A stretch of 64,000 bases of DNA from Pseudomonadota bacterium (GTDB lineage Bacteria; Pseudomonadota; Gammaproteobacteria; Thiotrichales; Thiotrichaceae): NCBI GenBank assembly GCA_002747435.1, contig PDPH01000048.1, forward strand, positions 1 through 64,000, in the 5' to 3' direction. The position numbers and the translations under genes were made by a program. The notes beneath the pieces were generated by a model. It searched no databases. It saw only the letters and a program-made list of their open reading frames with translations, and was not told the DNA's origin. Positions 12,094 through 22,043 of this stretch are shown piece after piece (the first letter of the stretch is position 1; each line of letters starts with the position of its first letter).

Positions 12094-13203
12094 CTAAAGA
12101 CGGATAGGCATAATGACATTACGAATCGCTGCATTGCCCGGATCAGTGACAAGCGCACTACTTTCAGGCGAATTCAATTGCAAGGTCAGAGTATCCGTTT
12201 CCAAATGATTAATGGCATCCAATAAATAAGTTACATTAAAGCCAATATTAAAATCTTCGCCTTGGTAAGCTACATCCAGCTCATCCTGAGCCGTTTCCTG
12301 TTCAGGATTGTTTGATTGTACTTTAAGTACACTGTTAGTAAGACTTAAACGTACCCCCCGAAACTTTTCATTGGACAAAATAGCTACCCGTGTCAACAGA
12401 TCCTTAAAGGCTTTACGATCAATGTCTACACTGATCTGGCCTTTCGCAGGCACTGCTGCTTGATAGTCGGGATAACGCCCATCAACCAACTTGCTGGTAA
12501 AACGCAAATCACCTATTTGTACCCGTAAATGGTTTTGGCTAATTTGTAGACTTAATTCAACTTGACTGTCACTACGCAAAAGACGTGACAGTTCCAGTAC
12601 GCCTTTACGTGGAATAATCACCTGTAAAGTCTCTTCTAATTGCGTTTGCAAATCGGTCAATGTATACAAGGAAAGCCTGTGTCCGTCCGTAGAAACTGTG
12701 CGGATATGCTCAGGGCTAAGTTCTAATAACATACCGTTGAGATAGTAACGCACATCCTGATTGGCCATTGCAAATGCCGTGCTTTCTAATAAACTCTTTA
12801 AGTCACGTTCTGCCAAAGACAGGGTATACGTTTCACCAATATCATCTAGATGTGGAAACTCGCTCGCAGGCAAAGTAGCGAGCTCGAAGCGGCTACGCCC
12901 TGAACTTACCAAAGCGCGGTCATTTTCTTGAATATCAATCGCAATCAAGCTATCTGCGGGTAAAGCTTTGCAAATATCAGCCAGTTTGCGCGCAGGTAAC
13001 GTGATTTCGCCTTCACTGGCATCAATCAAGGCGGTTGAACTGGCTATTTCCAACTCCAGATCCGTACCACGCCAGTAACAAGTGTTGCCTGTTATCTTTA
13101 AAAGTACGTTCTCTAAAATAGGAGATGTATGACGTTTTTCAATAGCGCCTAAAGTTGCTTGCAAGGATTCCAGTAACGCTTCGCGTGTTTGTGTTAATTT
13201 CAT
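12094..13203 (-). CDS. dnaN: DNA polymerase III beta sliding clamp
   Basis: Full-length sliding clamp sequence, C-terminal 'NVIMPIRL'; dnaA-dnaN-recF order. Confidence 0.97.
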   Translation of the reverse strand: MKLTQTREALLESLQATLGAIEKRHTSPILENVLLKITGNTCYWRGTDLELEIASSTALIDASEGEITLPARKLADICKALPADSLIAIDIQENDRALVSSGRSRFELATLPASEFPHLDDIGETYTLSLAERDLKSLLESTAFAMANQDVRYYLNGMLLELSPEHIRTVSTDGHRLSLYTLTDLQTQLEETLQVIIPRKGVLELSRLLRSDSQVELSLQISQNHLRVQIGDLRFTSKLVDGRYPDYQAAVPAKGQISVDIDRKAFKDLLTRVAILSNEKFRGVRLSLTNSVLKVQSNNPEQETAQDELDVAYQGEDFNIGFNVTYLLDAINHLETDTLTLQLNSPESSALVTDPGNAAIRNVIMPIRL

Positions 13204-13430
13204 TTAAATAATATCTTTTTAAAAAAAATCATAATAAATAAGCAGTGTGTCCAAACTGTGGATATCTATCTATAGCCTTGTTTCTCATGAAAGTTTAGCT
13301 GAATTTTACCTGTATGAGTACGTGGGTAAAATATCTGTTTTCCTGTGTATGAGTTGTGGGTAAGTTTTATCTACAAGTTATCCACAACTCATACCACTGC
13401 TTTTCCCTGTGCTTATACAGGATTTATGCA
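13204..13430. other. oriC: Putative chromosomal replication origin (oriC) between dnaN and dnaA
   Basis: AT-rich tract near dnaN (TTTTTAAAAAAAATCATAATAAATAA), exact DnaA box TTATCCACA at 13378..13386, near boxes TGTGGATAT 13257..13265 and TGTGGGTAA 13355..13363. Confidence 0.75.
13378..13386 (+). promoter_or_regulatory. DnaA box TTATCCACA
   Basis: Exact match to the high-affinity consensus. Confidence 0.85.
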
Positions 13431-14846
13431 CTAGTGTGTCAGTTGTCGAATGAGAATACGATAATCCTCTTCCATACGATTATCTGACTCAAGTAATGCA
13501 GCCACTTTGCGACAGGCATGTAATACCGTCGTGTGGTCACGTCCACCAAATTCATTGCCTATTTCTGGTAAGCTGTGATTAGTGAGTTCTTTGGCTAATG
13601 CCATCGCTACTTGGCGGGGTCGTGCTACTGAACGGTTACGGCGTTTTGAATCCATTTCACTGGCACGGATGTTGTAGTGTTTGGCAACGACCTTTTTGAT
13701 ATTGCTAATGGAGACCATTTTATCTTGGCTGGCTAGTTGGTCACGCAGAGCTTCATGGACGAAATCCAAAGTAATTTCATGAATACAACGTAAGCGCATG
13801 CCTGCGATAATGCGTTGCAAAGCACCTTCTAGGTCACGAATATTGGAGCGAAAACGTTTGGCAATAAAGAATACAACCTCCTGAGGTAGGTCGAGTTGCT
13901 GATCATCAGCCTTTTTACGTAGTATGGCAACACGTGTTTCCAAGTCAGGAGGTTCTACTTGTACGGTTAAGCCCCAATTGAAACGTGAGCGTAAGCGATC
14001 ATCAATGCCTTCAACATCACGTGGAAAGCGGTCACTGGCAAGAATAATTTGTTTTTGACCTTCCAATAAAGCATTAAAGGTATGAAAAAACTCTTCCATC
14101 GAGTGGCCTTTGCCAGCAAAAAACTGTATATCATCAATCAATAGGGCATCAGCACTGCGGTAATGCTGCTTAAAGGCATCAATTTGTGAAGTACGCAAGG
14201 CAGTGATCATGTCATTGACAAAGCGCTCCGCATAAACATAGATAACTTGCCCCCCCGGATTATGCGCCAAAATACAATTCCCAATAGCGTGCATCAAGTG
14301 TGTTTTGCCTAAGCCAACTCCACCATAAATAAATAGCGGATTATAGGATTGCCCCGGATTTTCACCGACTTGCAAGGAGGCTGCGCGTGCTAGTTGATTG
14401 GATTTGCCTTCCACAAAGTTAGCAAAGGTCATACTGGGGCTGAGCGAATTAATAAAACGATTGCTAACAACTGAACTGGATGTTGAAGAAGGCGTGGCCG
14501 CTACGACAGGAGTATTAAGACTAGCAGCATGGTTGGCGGGAGCTGGGGCAAAGTGGGTTACTTCTTTAGGTTCAGGTAAGGGGTTGGCGGGAGGTATTGG
14601 TGGGGCAACACTGCGAGAGCCAATTTGTAATACTACATCAAAGTCACTGATGCCAGATAAGTTACGAGCATGTAGCAATATGTGCGGTAAATAAGCCGCA
14701 TGCACATGCTGCAATACAATCGGATTAGGCGCGAGCAGATATAATACATTTGGTTTTTCTACAGCATGAAGGCTGCGTAACCAAGTGTTGATTTCTTGAC
14801 TGGGAAGATCGTGTTCCAGTTGGGTCAAGCACTGTTGCCAAAGCAT
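13431..14846 (-). CDS. dnaA: Chromosomal replication initiator DnaA (likely start MLWQQCLTQLEHDL)
   Basis: 'PLFIYGGVGLGKTHLMHAIGN', 'GGRDHTTVLHACRKV' C-terminal DNA-binding signature. ORF track extension to 15149 overlaps rpmH antisense and is rejected. Confidence 0.97.
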   Translation of the reverse strand: MLWQQCLTQLEHDLPSQEINTWLRSLHAVEKPNVLYLLAPNPIVLQHVHAAYLPHILLHARNLSGISDFDVVLQIGSRSVAPPIPPANPLPEPKEVTHFAPAPANHAASLNTPVVAATPSSTSSSVVSNRFINSLSPSMTFANFVEGKSNQLARAASLQVGENPGQSYNPLFIYGGVGLGKTHLMHAIGNCILAHNPGGQVIYVYAERFVNDMITALRTSQIDAFKQHYRSADALLIDDIQFFAGKGHSMEEFFHTFNALLEGQKQIILASDRFPRDVEGIDDRLRSRFNWGLTVQVEPPDLETRVAILRKKADDQQLDLPQEVVFFIAKRFRSNIRDLEGALQRIIAGMRLRCIHEITLDFVHEALRDQLASQDKMVSISNIKKVVAKHYNIRASEMDSKRRNRSVARPRQVAMALAKELTNHSLPEIGNEFGGRDHTTVLHACRKVAALLESDNRMEEDYRILIRQLTH

Positions 14847-14923
14847 AAAAATAGCGTCCCGTGAAAATAACAGGCTAGGTAATGGTGTGAAGTGGAAGCG
14901 CTTAGTATAACGCGCTAGGATAG

Positions 14924-14932
14924 TTATCCACA
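14924..14932 (+). promoter_or_regulatory. DnaA box TTATCCACA upstream of dnaA
   Basis: Exact 9-mer about 80 bp upstream of the inferred dnaA start; probable autoregulatory or secondary origin element. Confidence 0.75.
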
Positions 14933-15101
14933 AGCAAAGCTTCTGGGAAACTTTGCCAGAATGCCCTTGACAAGGGTGAATTGATCCATTAGCTTTCTCC
15001 CCCTTTTGTGGGGCTGTACAGGGCTGAATATAAGAAAAATCAGCTCTTTGAAACCACAGTTTCCCACTGTATCCGATTGGCCTTTGATTTGGTAAATTGC
15101 T

Positions 15102-15236
15102 ATGAAAAGAACATTCCAACCTAGTAAACTGCGTCGTGCTCGCACACATGGATTTCGTGCTCGTATGGCAACTGCCGATGGTCGCAAGGTATTAAGCGCC
15201 CGCCGTAGTAAAGGACGTAAGCGCCTAATCCCTTAA
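15102..15236 (+). CDS. rpmH: 50S ribosomal protein L34
   Basis: Translates to [44 protein letters not shown]; absent from ORF track because it is short. Confidence 0.98.
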   Translation: MKRTFQPSKLRRARTHGFRARMATADGRKVLSARRSKGRKRLIP

Positions 15237-15269
15237 GTTTGGCTAAGGAATTACTGACCCGCGCGTGTC

Positions 15270-15671
15270 GTGTCCTTTTCCTTTCCGCGTTCTAGCCGTT
15301 TAATCAGCCCCGGTGAGTTTCAGCGGGTTTTTCAGCGCGGCTTGCATCGGCGCATACAGCTTGTAGGCTTGCTGGCGCGGGTACGTGAGAGTATCCAGCC
15401 GCAAGCTCGTTTAGGCTTTGCTGTGTCTAAGCGTTCTCTCAAGCGAGCTGTTGATCGTAATCGTGTTAAACGTTTAGTTCGAGAAAGCTTTCGTCATCAT
15501 AAGCACCTTATTCCCCCAGTCGATATTGTCATCCTCGCAAATACTGAGGTGGCACAAATGGATAACGCTGTTATACTGCGTCAGCTTGAAGTGTTGTGGC
15601 AACGTCTGGGCAAGCTATATCCCGCTGTCCGTGTATCTGGGCTGGCTGACGACACGCATTCGAACCTGTAA
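15270..15671 (+). CDS. rnpA: Ribonuclease P protein component (GTG start)
   Basis: 'RLGFAVSKRSLKRAVDRNRVKRLVRESFRHHK' signature; follows rpmH. Confidence 0.95.
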   Translation: MSFSFPRSSRLISPGEFQRVFQRGLHRRIQLVGLLARVRESIQPQARLGFAVSKRSLKRAVDRNRVKRLVRESFRHHKHLIPPVDIVILANTEVAQMDNAVILRQLEVLWQRLGKLYPAVRVSGLADDTHSNL

Positions 15672-15690
15672 ACCGGATTGAGTCACCACT

Positions 15691-17385
15691 ATGGATTCCC
15701 AACGTCCTTTTCTTTATATCACCTTAGTTTTTCTAGGATTTCTATTATGGGTGAATTGGCAGAGCTTTAATGCTCCTCCCCCTAAGCCGACGGCTGCAAC
15801 AGCGACTATGAGTACCCCGGATGCTAATGTAGTGTCTGATAATACTAATACTGTGCCCAGTCAGCCGACAGCGCCGGAGTTCGTTTCCAACACTAACAAT
15901 AATACAGCGCAACAGCAGCAGAGTAACCCTAACGAACAGTTAATTCGGGTACGTACTGATGTATTGGATATGCAAATTAGCACTATGGGTGGTGATTTTG
16001 TTGTCGCAGACCTACCCACTTACCCCGTTAGCTTAGAACAAAAAGATAGTCCTGTTCGTATTCTTGATCGGGCTGGAGAGGGCTATGTTGCACAATCAGG
16101 TTTATTGGCGCGGGGTGAAAATGCTGCCAGTCGTGCCCCTACTCATCAAACTTTATTTAGCGTTGAAAAAACTGAGTACACCTTGGAAGAGGGTCAAGAT
16201 GAGCTGATTATTCCACTGCTTTGGCAAAGCCAAGATGGTGTACAAGTCACTAAGCTTTATCGTTTTAAGCGAGGGCATTTTGATGTTGATGTAGAGCATC
16301 GTATTCAAAATAAATCTACCCAGCCTTGGTCGGGTACCGAGTATCGCCAATTGCAACATGGTCCAGTGCCTCCGCCTGCTGGTGGCTTCCTCACTTCGGG
16401 CGTGCGTGCTTTTGTGGGGGGGGCTTATTACGCGGATGGCAAATACCAGCGTATGCCATTTGATGATATGGCTGAGAAATTGAATATTGCGACCGAAGGT
16501 GGCTGGGTCAGTATGCTGGAGCACTACTTTATTAGTGCGTGGATTCCGCCGCAGGATATGAAAGGCAGTTATTATACTCAAGAAATTGGTCAGGACTTGA
16601 GTCGTCGCTACATTTTGGGAATGCACAGTGCCGTGCTACAAGTGGCACCAGGTCAATCAGGTCATTTTTATTCCAAACTATGGGTAGGACCGAAATTACA
16701 AGACGATTTAGAGGTTTTGGCTAAAGGGCTAGACCTGACGGTTGACTACGGCATCTTTGCCTTTATTTCCAAGCCTATTTTTTGGGTGATGCAGTGGATT
16801 TATGTCCTTGTGGGCAACTGGGGTTGGACGATTATTTTCCTAACTTTATTGATTAAACTGTTGTTCTTCTGGCCTTCTGCGGCTAGTTATAAATCAATGG
16901 CAAAAATGAAAGCCGTCGCGCCAAAGCTCAAAGAAATTAATGATCGTTATGCCAATGATCCACAGGGCAAGCAGAAGGCTATGATGGAGATTTACCGCAA
17001 GGAAAAGATCAATCCTCTAGGTGGCTGTTTGCCTATTCTGATCCAGATTCCAGTATTTATGGGCTTATATTGGGTTTTATTGGAAAGTGTGGAGCTACGC
17101 CAAGCATCTTGGTTGTTGTGGTATCAAGATTTATCTATTCGTGACCCTTATTTTGCGCTACCCATTATCATGGGCGTGAGTATGTTTGTTCAGCAGAAGC
17201 TGAATCCTCCACCTGCTGATCCTATGCAGCAGAAAATCTTCCAGTTTTTACCGCTTATTTTCACCTTTATGTTCTTGTGGTTTCCAGCAGGTCTGGTCTT
17301 GTACTGGGTGGTCAATAATATTCTGTCGATTGCCCAACAGTGGTTTATCAATAATAAAATTATTGGCAAACCCAAGACAGAATAA
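15691..17385 (+). CDS. yidC: Membrane protein insertase YidC
   Basis: Full-length YidC with N-terminal TM, periplasmic domain and C-terminal 'GGCLPILIQIPVFMGLYWVL' core. Confidence 0.97.
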   Translation: MDSQRPFLYITLVFLGFLLWVNWQSFNAPPPKPTAATATMSTPDANVVSDNTNTVPSQPTAPEFVSNTNNNTAQQQQSNPNEQLIRVRTDVLDMQISTMGGDFVVADLPTYPVSLEQKDSPVRILDRAGEGYVAQSGLLARGENAASRAPTHQTLFSVEKTEYTLEEGQDELIIPLLWQSQDGVQVTKLYRFKRGHFDVDVEHRIQNKSTQPWSGTEYRQLQHGPVPPPAGGFLTSGVRAFVGGAYYADGKYQRMPFDDMAEKLNIATEGGWVSMLEHYFISAWIPPQDMKGSYYTQEIGQDLSRRYILGMHSAVLQVAPGQSGHFYSKLWVGPKLQDDLEVLAKGLDLTVDYGIFAFISKPIFWVMQWIYVLVGNWGWTIIFLTLLIKLLFFWPSAASYKSMAKMKAVAPKLKEINDRYANDPQGKQKAMMEIYRKEKINPLGGCLPILIQIPVFMGLYWVLLESVELRQASWLLWYQDLSIRDPYFALPIIMGVSMFVQQKLNPPPADPMQQKIFQFLPLIFTFMFLWFPAGLVLYWVVNNILSIAQQWFINNKIIGKPKTE

Positions 17386-17392
17386 ATAGGAA

Positions 17393-17408
17393 TGTTTCAT
17401 GTGGAACA
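17393..17408. promoter_or_regulatory. Degenerate parS-like site (TGTTTCATGTGGAACA, 14/16) overlapping the mnmE start
   Basis: Two mismatches to TGTTTCACGTGAAACA; near origin. Confidence 0.45.
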
Positions 17409-18739
17409 ATACCGATACCATTGCAGCGGTGGCAACGCCAACGGGACGTGGTGGTGTCGGTATTGTGCGTATTTCAGGTGAGCAAGTTACCGCTATAGCT
17501 CAAGCTATATTGGGGGCAGTTCCCCATCCCCGCCATGCGACGCACCGCGTTTTTTTAGCTGCTGATGGCTCTCCTTTAGATGATGGTATTGCTGTTTATT
17601 TTTCTGCACCCCACTCTTTTACGGGTGAAGATGTGCTGGAGTTACAAGGACATGGCGGTACGATTGTCTTAGATTTATTGCTTAAACGTTGCTTGGAGTT
17701 GGGAGCACGCTTAGCGCGTCCAGGCGAATTTTCTGAACGAGCTTTCTTTAATGACAAATTAGATTTAGCACAAGCTGAAGCCATTGCTGATTTAATTGAT
17801 TCTAGTTCAGAGCAGGCGGCTCGTTCTGCCTTACGTTCTTTACAAGGCGAATTTTCTCAAGCGGTCAATCATTTATTGCAAGCGCTGATTGAACTACGGA
17901 TGTATGTTGAAGCCGCTTTGGACTTTCCTGAGGAAGAAGTGGATTTTCTAACTGATGAGGCGGTGACTAAGCACTTAGCGCAAATCAAGCAGCAGTTAGC
18001 AATGATTTTTCAAAAAGCACAGCAAGGGAGTCTATTACGGGATGGCATGACTTTAGTGATTGCGGGTCGACCCAATGCAGGTAAGTCTAGTCTACTGAAT
18101 GCCTTAGCAGGACAGGAAGCTGCGATTGTCACTGAGCTTGCAGGCACGACCCGCGATGTTTTGCGCGAGTGTATTAATCTGGATGGTATGCCGCTACATA
18201 TTGTGGATACAGCGGGTTTGCGTGAGAGCGATGATCCTGTTGAACGCATAGGCATTGCGCGTGCTTGGCAGGAAATAGAGCGCGCCGATTTATTGTTAAT
18301 TCTGCTGGATGATACCCAGCAAACTACTGAGCCGGATGAAGAATGGTTGCAGCGCCTACCGGCAACGTTGCCGCGCTTGATGGTGCATAATAAAGTTGAC
18401 ATTAGCGGTAAACCTCCTGGTAAACAAGGCGAGCATTGCTACATTTCTGCCAAGCAACAATTGGGCTTGGAGGCGCTAAAAAGTGAGCTAAAACACCGCA
18501 TGGGATTTCAAGAAGGTACAGACAATGTGTTTATTGCCCGTAGGCGACACTTACAAGCGCTAGAAAGAACCCAAGTTGCCGTACACGCGGCTGAAGAACA
18601 GTTGCAAAAATTTAATGCAGGTGAGCTAATGGCCGAAGAGTTGCGCTTAGCACAGGAAGCATTAGGGCAAATCACTGGAAAATTTACGCCCGATGATTTG
18701 CTTGGAGAAATTTTTAGTTCATTCTGTATTGGCAAGTAG
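17399..18739 (+). CDS. mnmE: tRNA uridine-5-carboxymethylaminomethyl modification GTPase MnmE
   Basis: '[27 protein letters not shown]', [13 protein letters not shown]-terminal '[13 protein letters not shown]'. Confidence 0.98.
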   Translation: MWNNTDTIAAVATPTGRGGVGIVRISGEQVTAIAQAILGAVPHPRHATHRVFLAADGSPLDDGIAVYFSAPHSFTGEDVLELQGHGGTIVLDLLLKRCLELGARLARPGEFSERAFFNDKLDLAQAEAIADLIDSSSEQAARSALRSLQGEFSQAVNHLLQALIELRMYVEAALDFPEEEVDFLTDEAVTKHLAQIKQQLAMIFQKAQQGSLLRDGMTLVIAGRPNAGKSSLLNALAGQEAAIVTELAGTTRDVLRECINLDGMPLHIVDTAGLRESDDPVERIGIARAWQEIERADLLLILLDDTQQTTEPDEEWLQRLPATLPRLMVHNKVDISGKPPGKQGEHCYISAKQQLGLEALKSELKHRMGFQEGTDNVFIARRRHLQALERTQVAVHAAEEQLQKFNAGELMAEELRLAQEALGQITGKFTPDDLLGEIFSSFCIGK

Positions 18740-18756
18740 CGCTGCTGTTAACGGTA

Positions 18757-19836
18757 CTATGCTGCAAAACATTCCAATAATTGCCTACGTATCTCCCCAC
18801 TGTCCGCAGCTAAATCCACTGTTGCAAAGCGAATGCTGTGCCCTTGCAGGGTGACGGTTTCTTTTATCATTTGTCCAATAGCAGGGTAGAGTAATAAACC
18901 ACTGGCGGTATCCGCCAGCTTATCACCATGCCCTGTTTGGGACATGAGGTAAGCGTAGAGTTGGTATAAATGCGGACTGCTGAAAGTCTTTTTACGATGC
19001 CAGCCGTTTTTAATAATATGGGTAAATTTGGTATCAATTACTATGCGTTGTGCTGACTTGGAATGTTCCAGAATAATATCAGTTTGCATACTGGGCAGCA
19101 GTTGAGAAATGGCAGCACTTTGTTGCTGAATAGGCCAGAATAAGCGCTTACCTTGGCTCACTTGCCAGCCTTGTGGAGTCAGTACAACACTATAAAAGCC
19201 AGCAATGGCTTTTTCATACAAGCGGCGTATCCAAGGCAAATCTTGGCGCTCGGCATGAAGTAGTCTTTGCTGGCCGCTGCTTTCTGTGGGCAAATGTAGA
19301 TTAAACGCTAAGTGAGCCAAATTGAGTAGCAGTTGATCTGTTTGCTCGTGCCGACCACAACGCTCTTGGCTAATTTGCATACGACTGGGACACGGGTCGG
19401 TGATACCTAGTTGTTTAAATTGGCGTATTAAACGCAAGCAACCTTGGCGTAAGCTTGGGCGACTCACTTGGTGACTGATATGCTCCAAAGCGGCACGGAT
19501 GTAATTATTACGGATATTATTCTGGCTTAAGGTATTGAATTCACAGGCGACTTGTCCACGTAATAATAGTTGGTGACGCTCGGTTTGTAGCGCATTAATG
19601 CGTCCACGTACACGGTTTAAAGCGGCTTGTTGGCTTTGATGTTGTGTGCTGAGTTGGGTTTGTAAACGTTGCTTAACTTGATGAGTGAGGATTTCAGCCA
19701 GCAAGTCGGGCAGTACATCCGGGCATGCTTCCAGTGTGTATTTATCCCAGCCATCATAGCGCCATAAGTCCGAAGCATATAACATCAACAACCACAGATT
19801 ACGTACTGGAATGCCGCTAATCTCACCCCCACTCAT
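18757..19836 (-). CDS. mcrC: McrC-like nuclease subunit of McrBC type IV restriction system
   Basis: 'IPVRNLWLLMLYASDL' N-terminus, PD-(D/E)xK-like 'TDIILEH...IVIDTKFTH'; partnered with McrB-like AAA+. Confidence 0.85.
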   Translation of the reverse strand: MSGGEISGIPVRNLWLLMLYASDLWRYDGWDKYTLEACPDVLPDLLAEILTHQVKQRLQTQLSTQHQSQQAALNRVRGRINALQTERHQLLLRGQVACEFNTLSQNNIRNNYIRAALEHISHQVSRPSLRQGCLRLIRQFKQLGITDPCPSRMQISQERCGRHEQTDQLLLNLAHLAFNLHLPTESSGQQRLLHAERQDLPWIRRLYEKAIAGFYSVVLTPQGWQVSQGKRLFWPIQQQSAAISQLLPSMQTDIILEHSKSAQRIVIDTKFTHIIKNGWHRKKTFSSPHLYQLYAYLMSQTGHGDKLADTASGLLLYPAIGQMIKETVTLQGHSIRFATVDLAADSGEIRRQLLECFAA

Positions 19837-19839
19837 ACT

Positions 19840-22020
19840 CTAGTCAGCCAATAAGAGTGCTTGTACTTCAGCCACTTTTTCAGGGGCATCAAACCAATAT
19901 TCTTCCAATAACGGCAGAATTTCTGTGAGCACAATGGCTTGCCACCATGCTTCTGGGTCTTCAATAAGCTGTCCACTGCTCGGAGTCACAAAGCTATGGC
20001 CAATTTGAAAGGCAGCACCTAAAGCAGGGTCATGGCTGAGTTGCTGATTCAGGTTTTGAAGACGTTGTGATACCTTTTCTAAAAAAGCGGCTTCTATACT
20101 AAAATGCTGACTCACCCAGTCTTGCCATAGCTTGCCTAATTGCGGTGTAAGGGTGACAAAGGCAAAGCGCCGCCGCAGCGCAAAATCTACCAAAGCTAGG
20201 GAGCGGTCTGCTATATTCATAGTGCCAATTACATACAGATTGGGTGGCATAAATACCTTTTCCAATTTTTGTTCAGGGCATCGATAAGTCAGTGCTAGAG
20301 CACTCGCTTCATGGCGTTTATCCGCTTCCAAAAGCGTTAGCATTTCACCAAAAATTTGGGCGGGTTGGCCACGATTAATCTCTTCAATCAATAGCACAAA
20401 ACGCTGATCCGGCTGTGCTTGGGCGGCGGCAATAGATTCCAATAGCGGGCCATCTTCAAGAGTTAAAGTGCCGTTGCCATTTGGCCGCCAGCCGCGTACA
20501 AAGTCTTCGTAAGACAGATTAGCGTGAAATTGTACCGCTCGCAATTGACTGTCACGTTTAGCCCCCATGAGTGCATAAGCCAGCCGCTTAGCTAACCATG
20601 TTTTGCCTGTACCTGGCGCACCTTGCAAAATCAAATTTTTCTTGTCTTGCCAGCGTTTCAACAGACTTTCCAAGCTTGCTTTGCTGATAAAACTACCTTC
20701 GGCTATGAGGTCATCAAGATGGTAAGGTTGCGCTAATATTTGTGGTGCTCGGTAATGAGAGATGTTTTTGTGTGGCGCAATGCTGCTAGCAGATCTGCCA
20801 TAACGGCTCGCTTGATAAGCCAATGCCGGAAAGGAAATGACCTGAGCATCAGGCTCCATCATGTAATCCAATAAGACTTGTTGCAGATGCAAATAATCTT
20901 GCCCATTGAGGCGCTTGTTTTTGTGGCTTTTTTCAGGATGAATTGGAATTTCCAGCGCCTTTTCAAGGTAATGACGTGAGCGGTTGTCTAGGCTGGGGTA
21001 AAACCAAGGTTTAATCCAGTGCAAACCTAAACTGAGATTCCATCCAGTTGAGGCGACTCGGCTGGCAGCATCATAAGCAACCATAAAATCCGTTTCGTGC
21101 GTTTCTGTTTGACCGCTAGCAAACAGCAAAGCGGTACGAAACAACGCCCATAACGTGTCTATATCTTGTGGTTGACGCTGTTTTTCCAGACCAAAAAACC
21201 AAGGCTTTTGTGAACTTAATATCGGCACAGCTTCAAAGTGTTGTGGTGCAGCAACGGGAATATCTCCCAACAAGTTGGCCAAGCCTTGGGCTATTGCTTG
21301 CCGTTGGCTGCTGTTCACATTGCGATTAAACAAACCCATGACAGTAAACGGACAAATATCCTGCAACGGTGTAGCCATGCCATCTGCTCGTTGATCATTG
21401 GCTAATAAGGTTTCATCTAATTGCTGACTGAGTGTTTGAATGGCCGCTAGTAAAGCGCTGCGATTCTCTTGAAAATCCAGCAAGCGTTGGGCGAAGGCTT
21501 CGTAGAAGTCTGTCCAAGGAAAGGGCTTAGGTAAATAGGGCTGATCACCAAAGCGTTCCCACCAAGTGGGCGCATTGCGAAAACGATCAATTTCTTGCGG
21601 CTGTTGATTAAATGCGAATTGAATCAGTGCCGTGCGCATCCAGTTATTGGGTAAGACTCGCCAAAGGGTAGCGCGGTGAGTAAAGAAGTACCACTCACGT
21701 GCTTGTGCTAGCGGCTGCCAATCCACATAAACTGTGCGCCCGTCCCCTGCATTGCCAGTAATTGTACCCACTGCATGAATCGCCATGACTGAAACAGTTT
21801 CCCCTCGGGCATCAAAGGGCAGTGCATGTTTGCGGGTATAGCTACTTTTTAACGCAATCCGCTCGCCAGCTTGCATCGCTAAAACAGACTCTGACAAACG
21901 TTTTCCTAGGTTACTTTCCCAGATACCCTGTTGTAAAAAACGGGCAGACTGATCATCTTTGCCGTTGAAATTAAAACCGACAAACCAGTAGGGGCGTTGT
22001 TGAGTGGAGAGGCTTGGCAT
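19840..22020 (-). CDS. mcrB: McrB-like AAA+ GTPase with N-terminal modified-DNA-recognition-type domain
   Basis: 'LQGAPGTGKTWLAKRLAYALMG', 'LLIEEINRGQPAQIFGEMLTLLE', 'GTMNIADRSLALVDFALRRRF' (McrB NxxD motif). Confidence 0.85.
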   Translation of the reverse strand: MPSLSTQQRPYWFVGFNFNGKDDQSARFLQQGIWESNLGKRLSESVLAMQAGERIALKSSYTRKHALPFDARGETVSVMAIHAVGTITGNAGDGRTVYVDWQPLAQAREWYFFTHRATLWRVLPNNWMRTALIQFAFNQQPQEIDRFRNAPTWWERFGDQPYLPKPFPWTDFYEAFAQRLLDFQENRSALLAAIQTLSQQLDETLLANDQRADGMATPLQDICPFTVMGLFNRNVNSSQRQAIAQGLANLLGDIPVAAPQHFEAVPILSSQKPWFFGLEKQRQPQDIDTLWALFRTALLFASGQTETHETDFMVAYDAASRVASTGWNLSLGLHWIKPWFYPSLDNRSRHYLEKALEIPIHPEKSHKNKRLNGQDYLHLQQVLLDYMMEPDAQVISFPALAYQASRYGRSASSIAPHKNISHYRAPQILAQPYHLDDLIAEGSFISKASLESLLKRWQDKKNLILQGAPGTGKTWLAKRLAYALMGAKRDSQLRAVQFHANLSYEDFVRGWRPNGNGTLTLEDGPLLESIAAAQAQPDQRFVLLIEEINRGQPAQIFGEMLTLLEADKRHEASALALTYRCPEQKLEKVFMPPNLYVIGTMNIADRSLALVDFALRRRFAFVTLTPQLGKLWQDWVSQHFSIEAAFLEKVSQRLQNLNQQLSHDPALGAAFQIGHSFVTPSSGQLIEDPEAWWQAIVLTEILPLLEEYWFDAPEKVAEVQALLLAD

Positions 22021-22043
22021 AGGTTGTCAGCAGTGAGTTACTA

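Noticed and set aside
14847-15149. ORF-track extension of dnaA to 15149
   Set aside because: It overlaps rpmH in antisense and the dnaA promoter region; the conserved DnaA N-terminus starts at MLWQQCLTQLEHDL (14846).
17596-18735. Antisense ORFs within mnmE (17596..17784, 18010..18402, 18508..18735 minus)
   Set aside because: Shadow ORFs opposite a clearly coding gene, Ser/Arg/Cys-rich low-quality composition.
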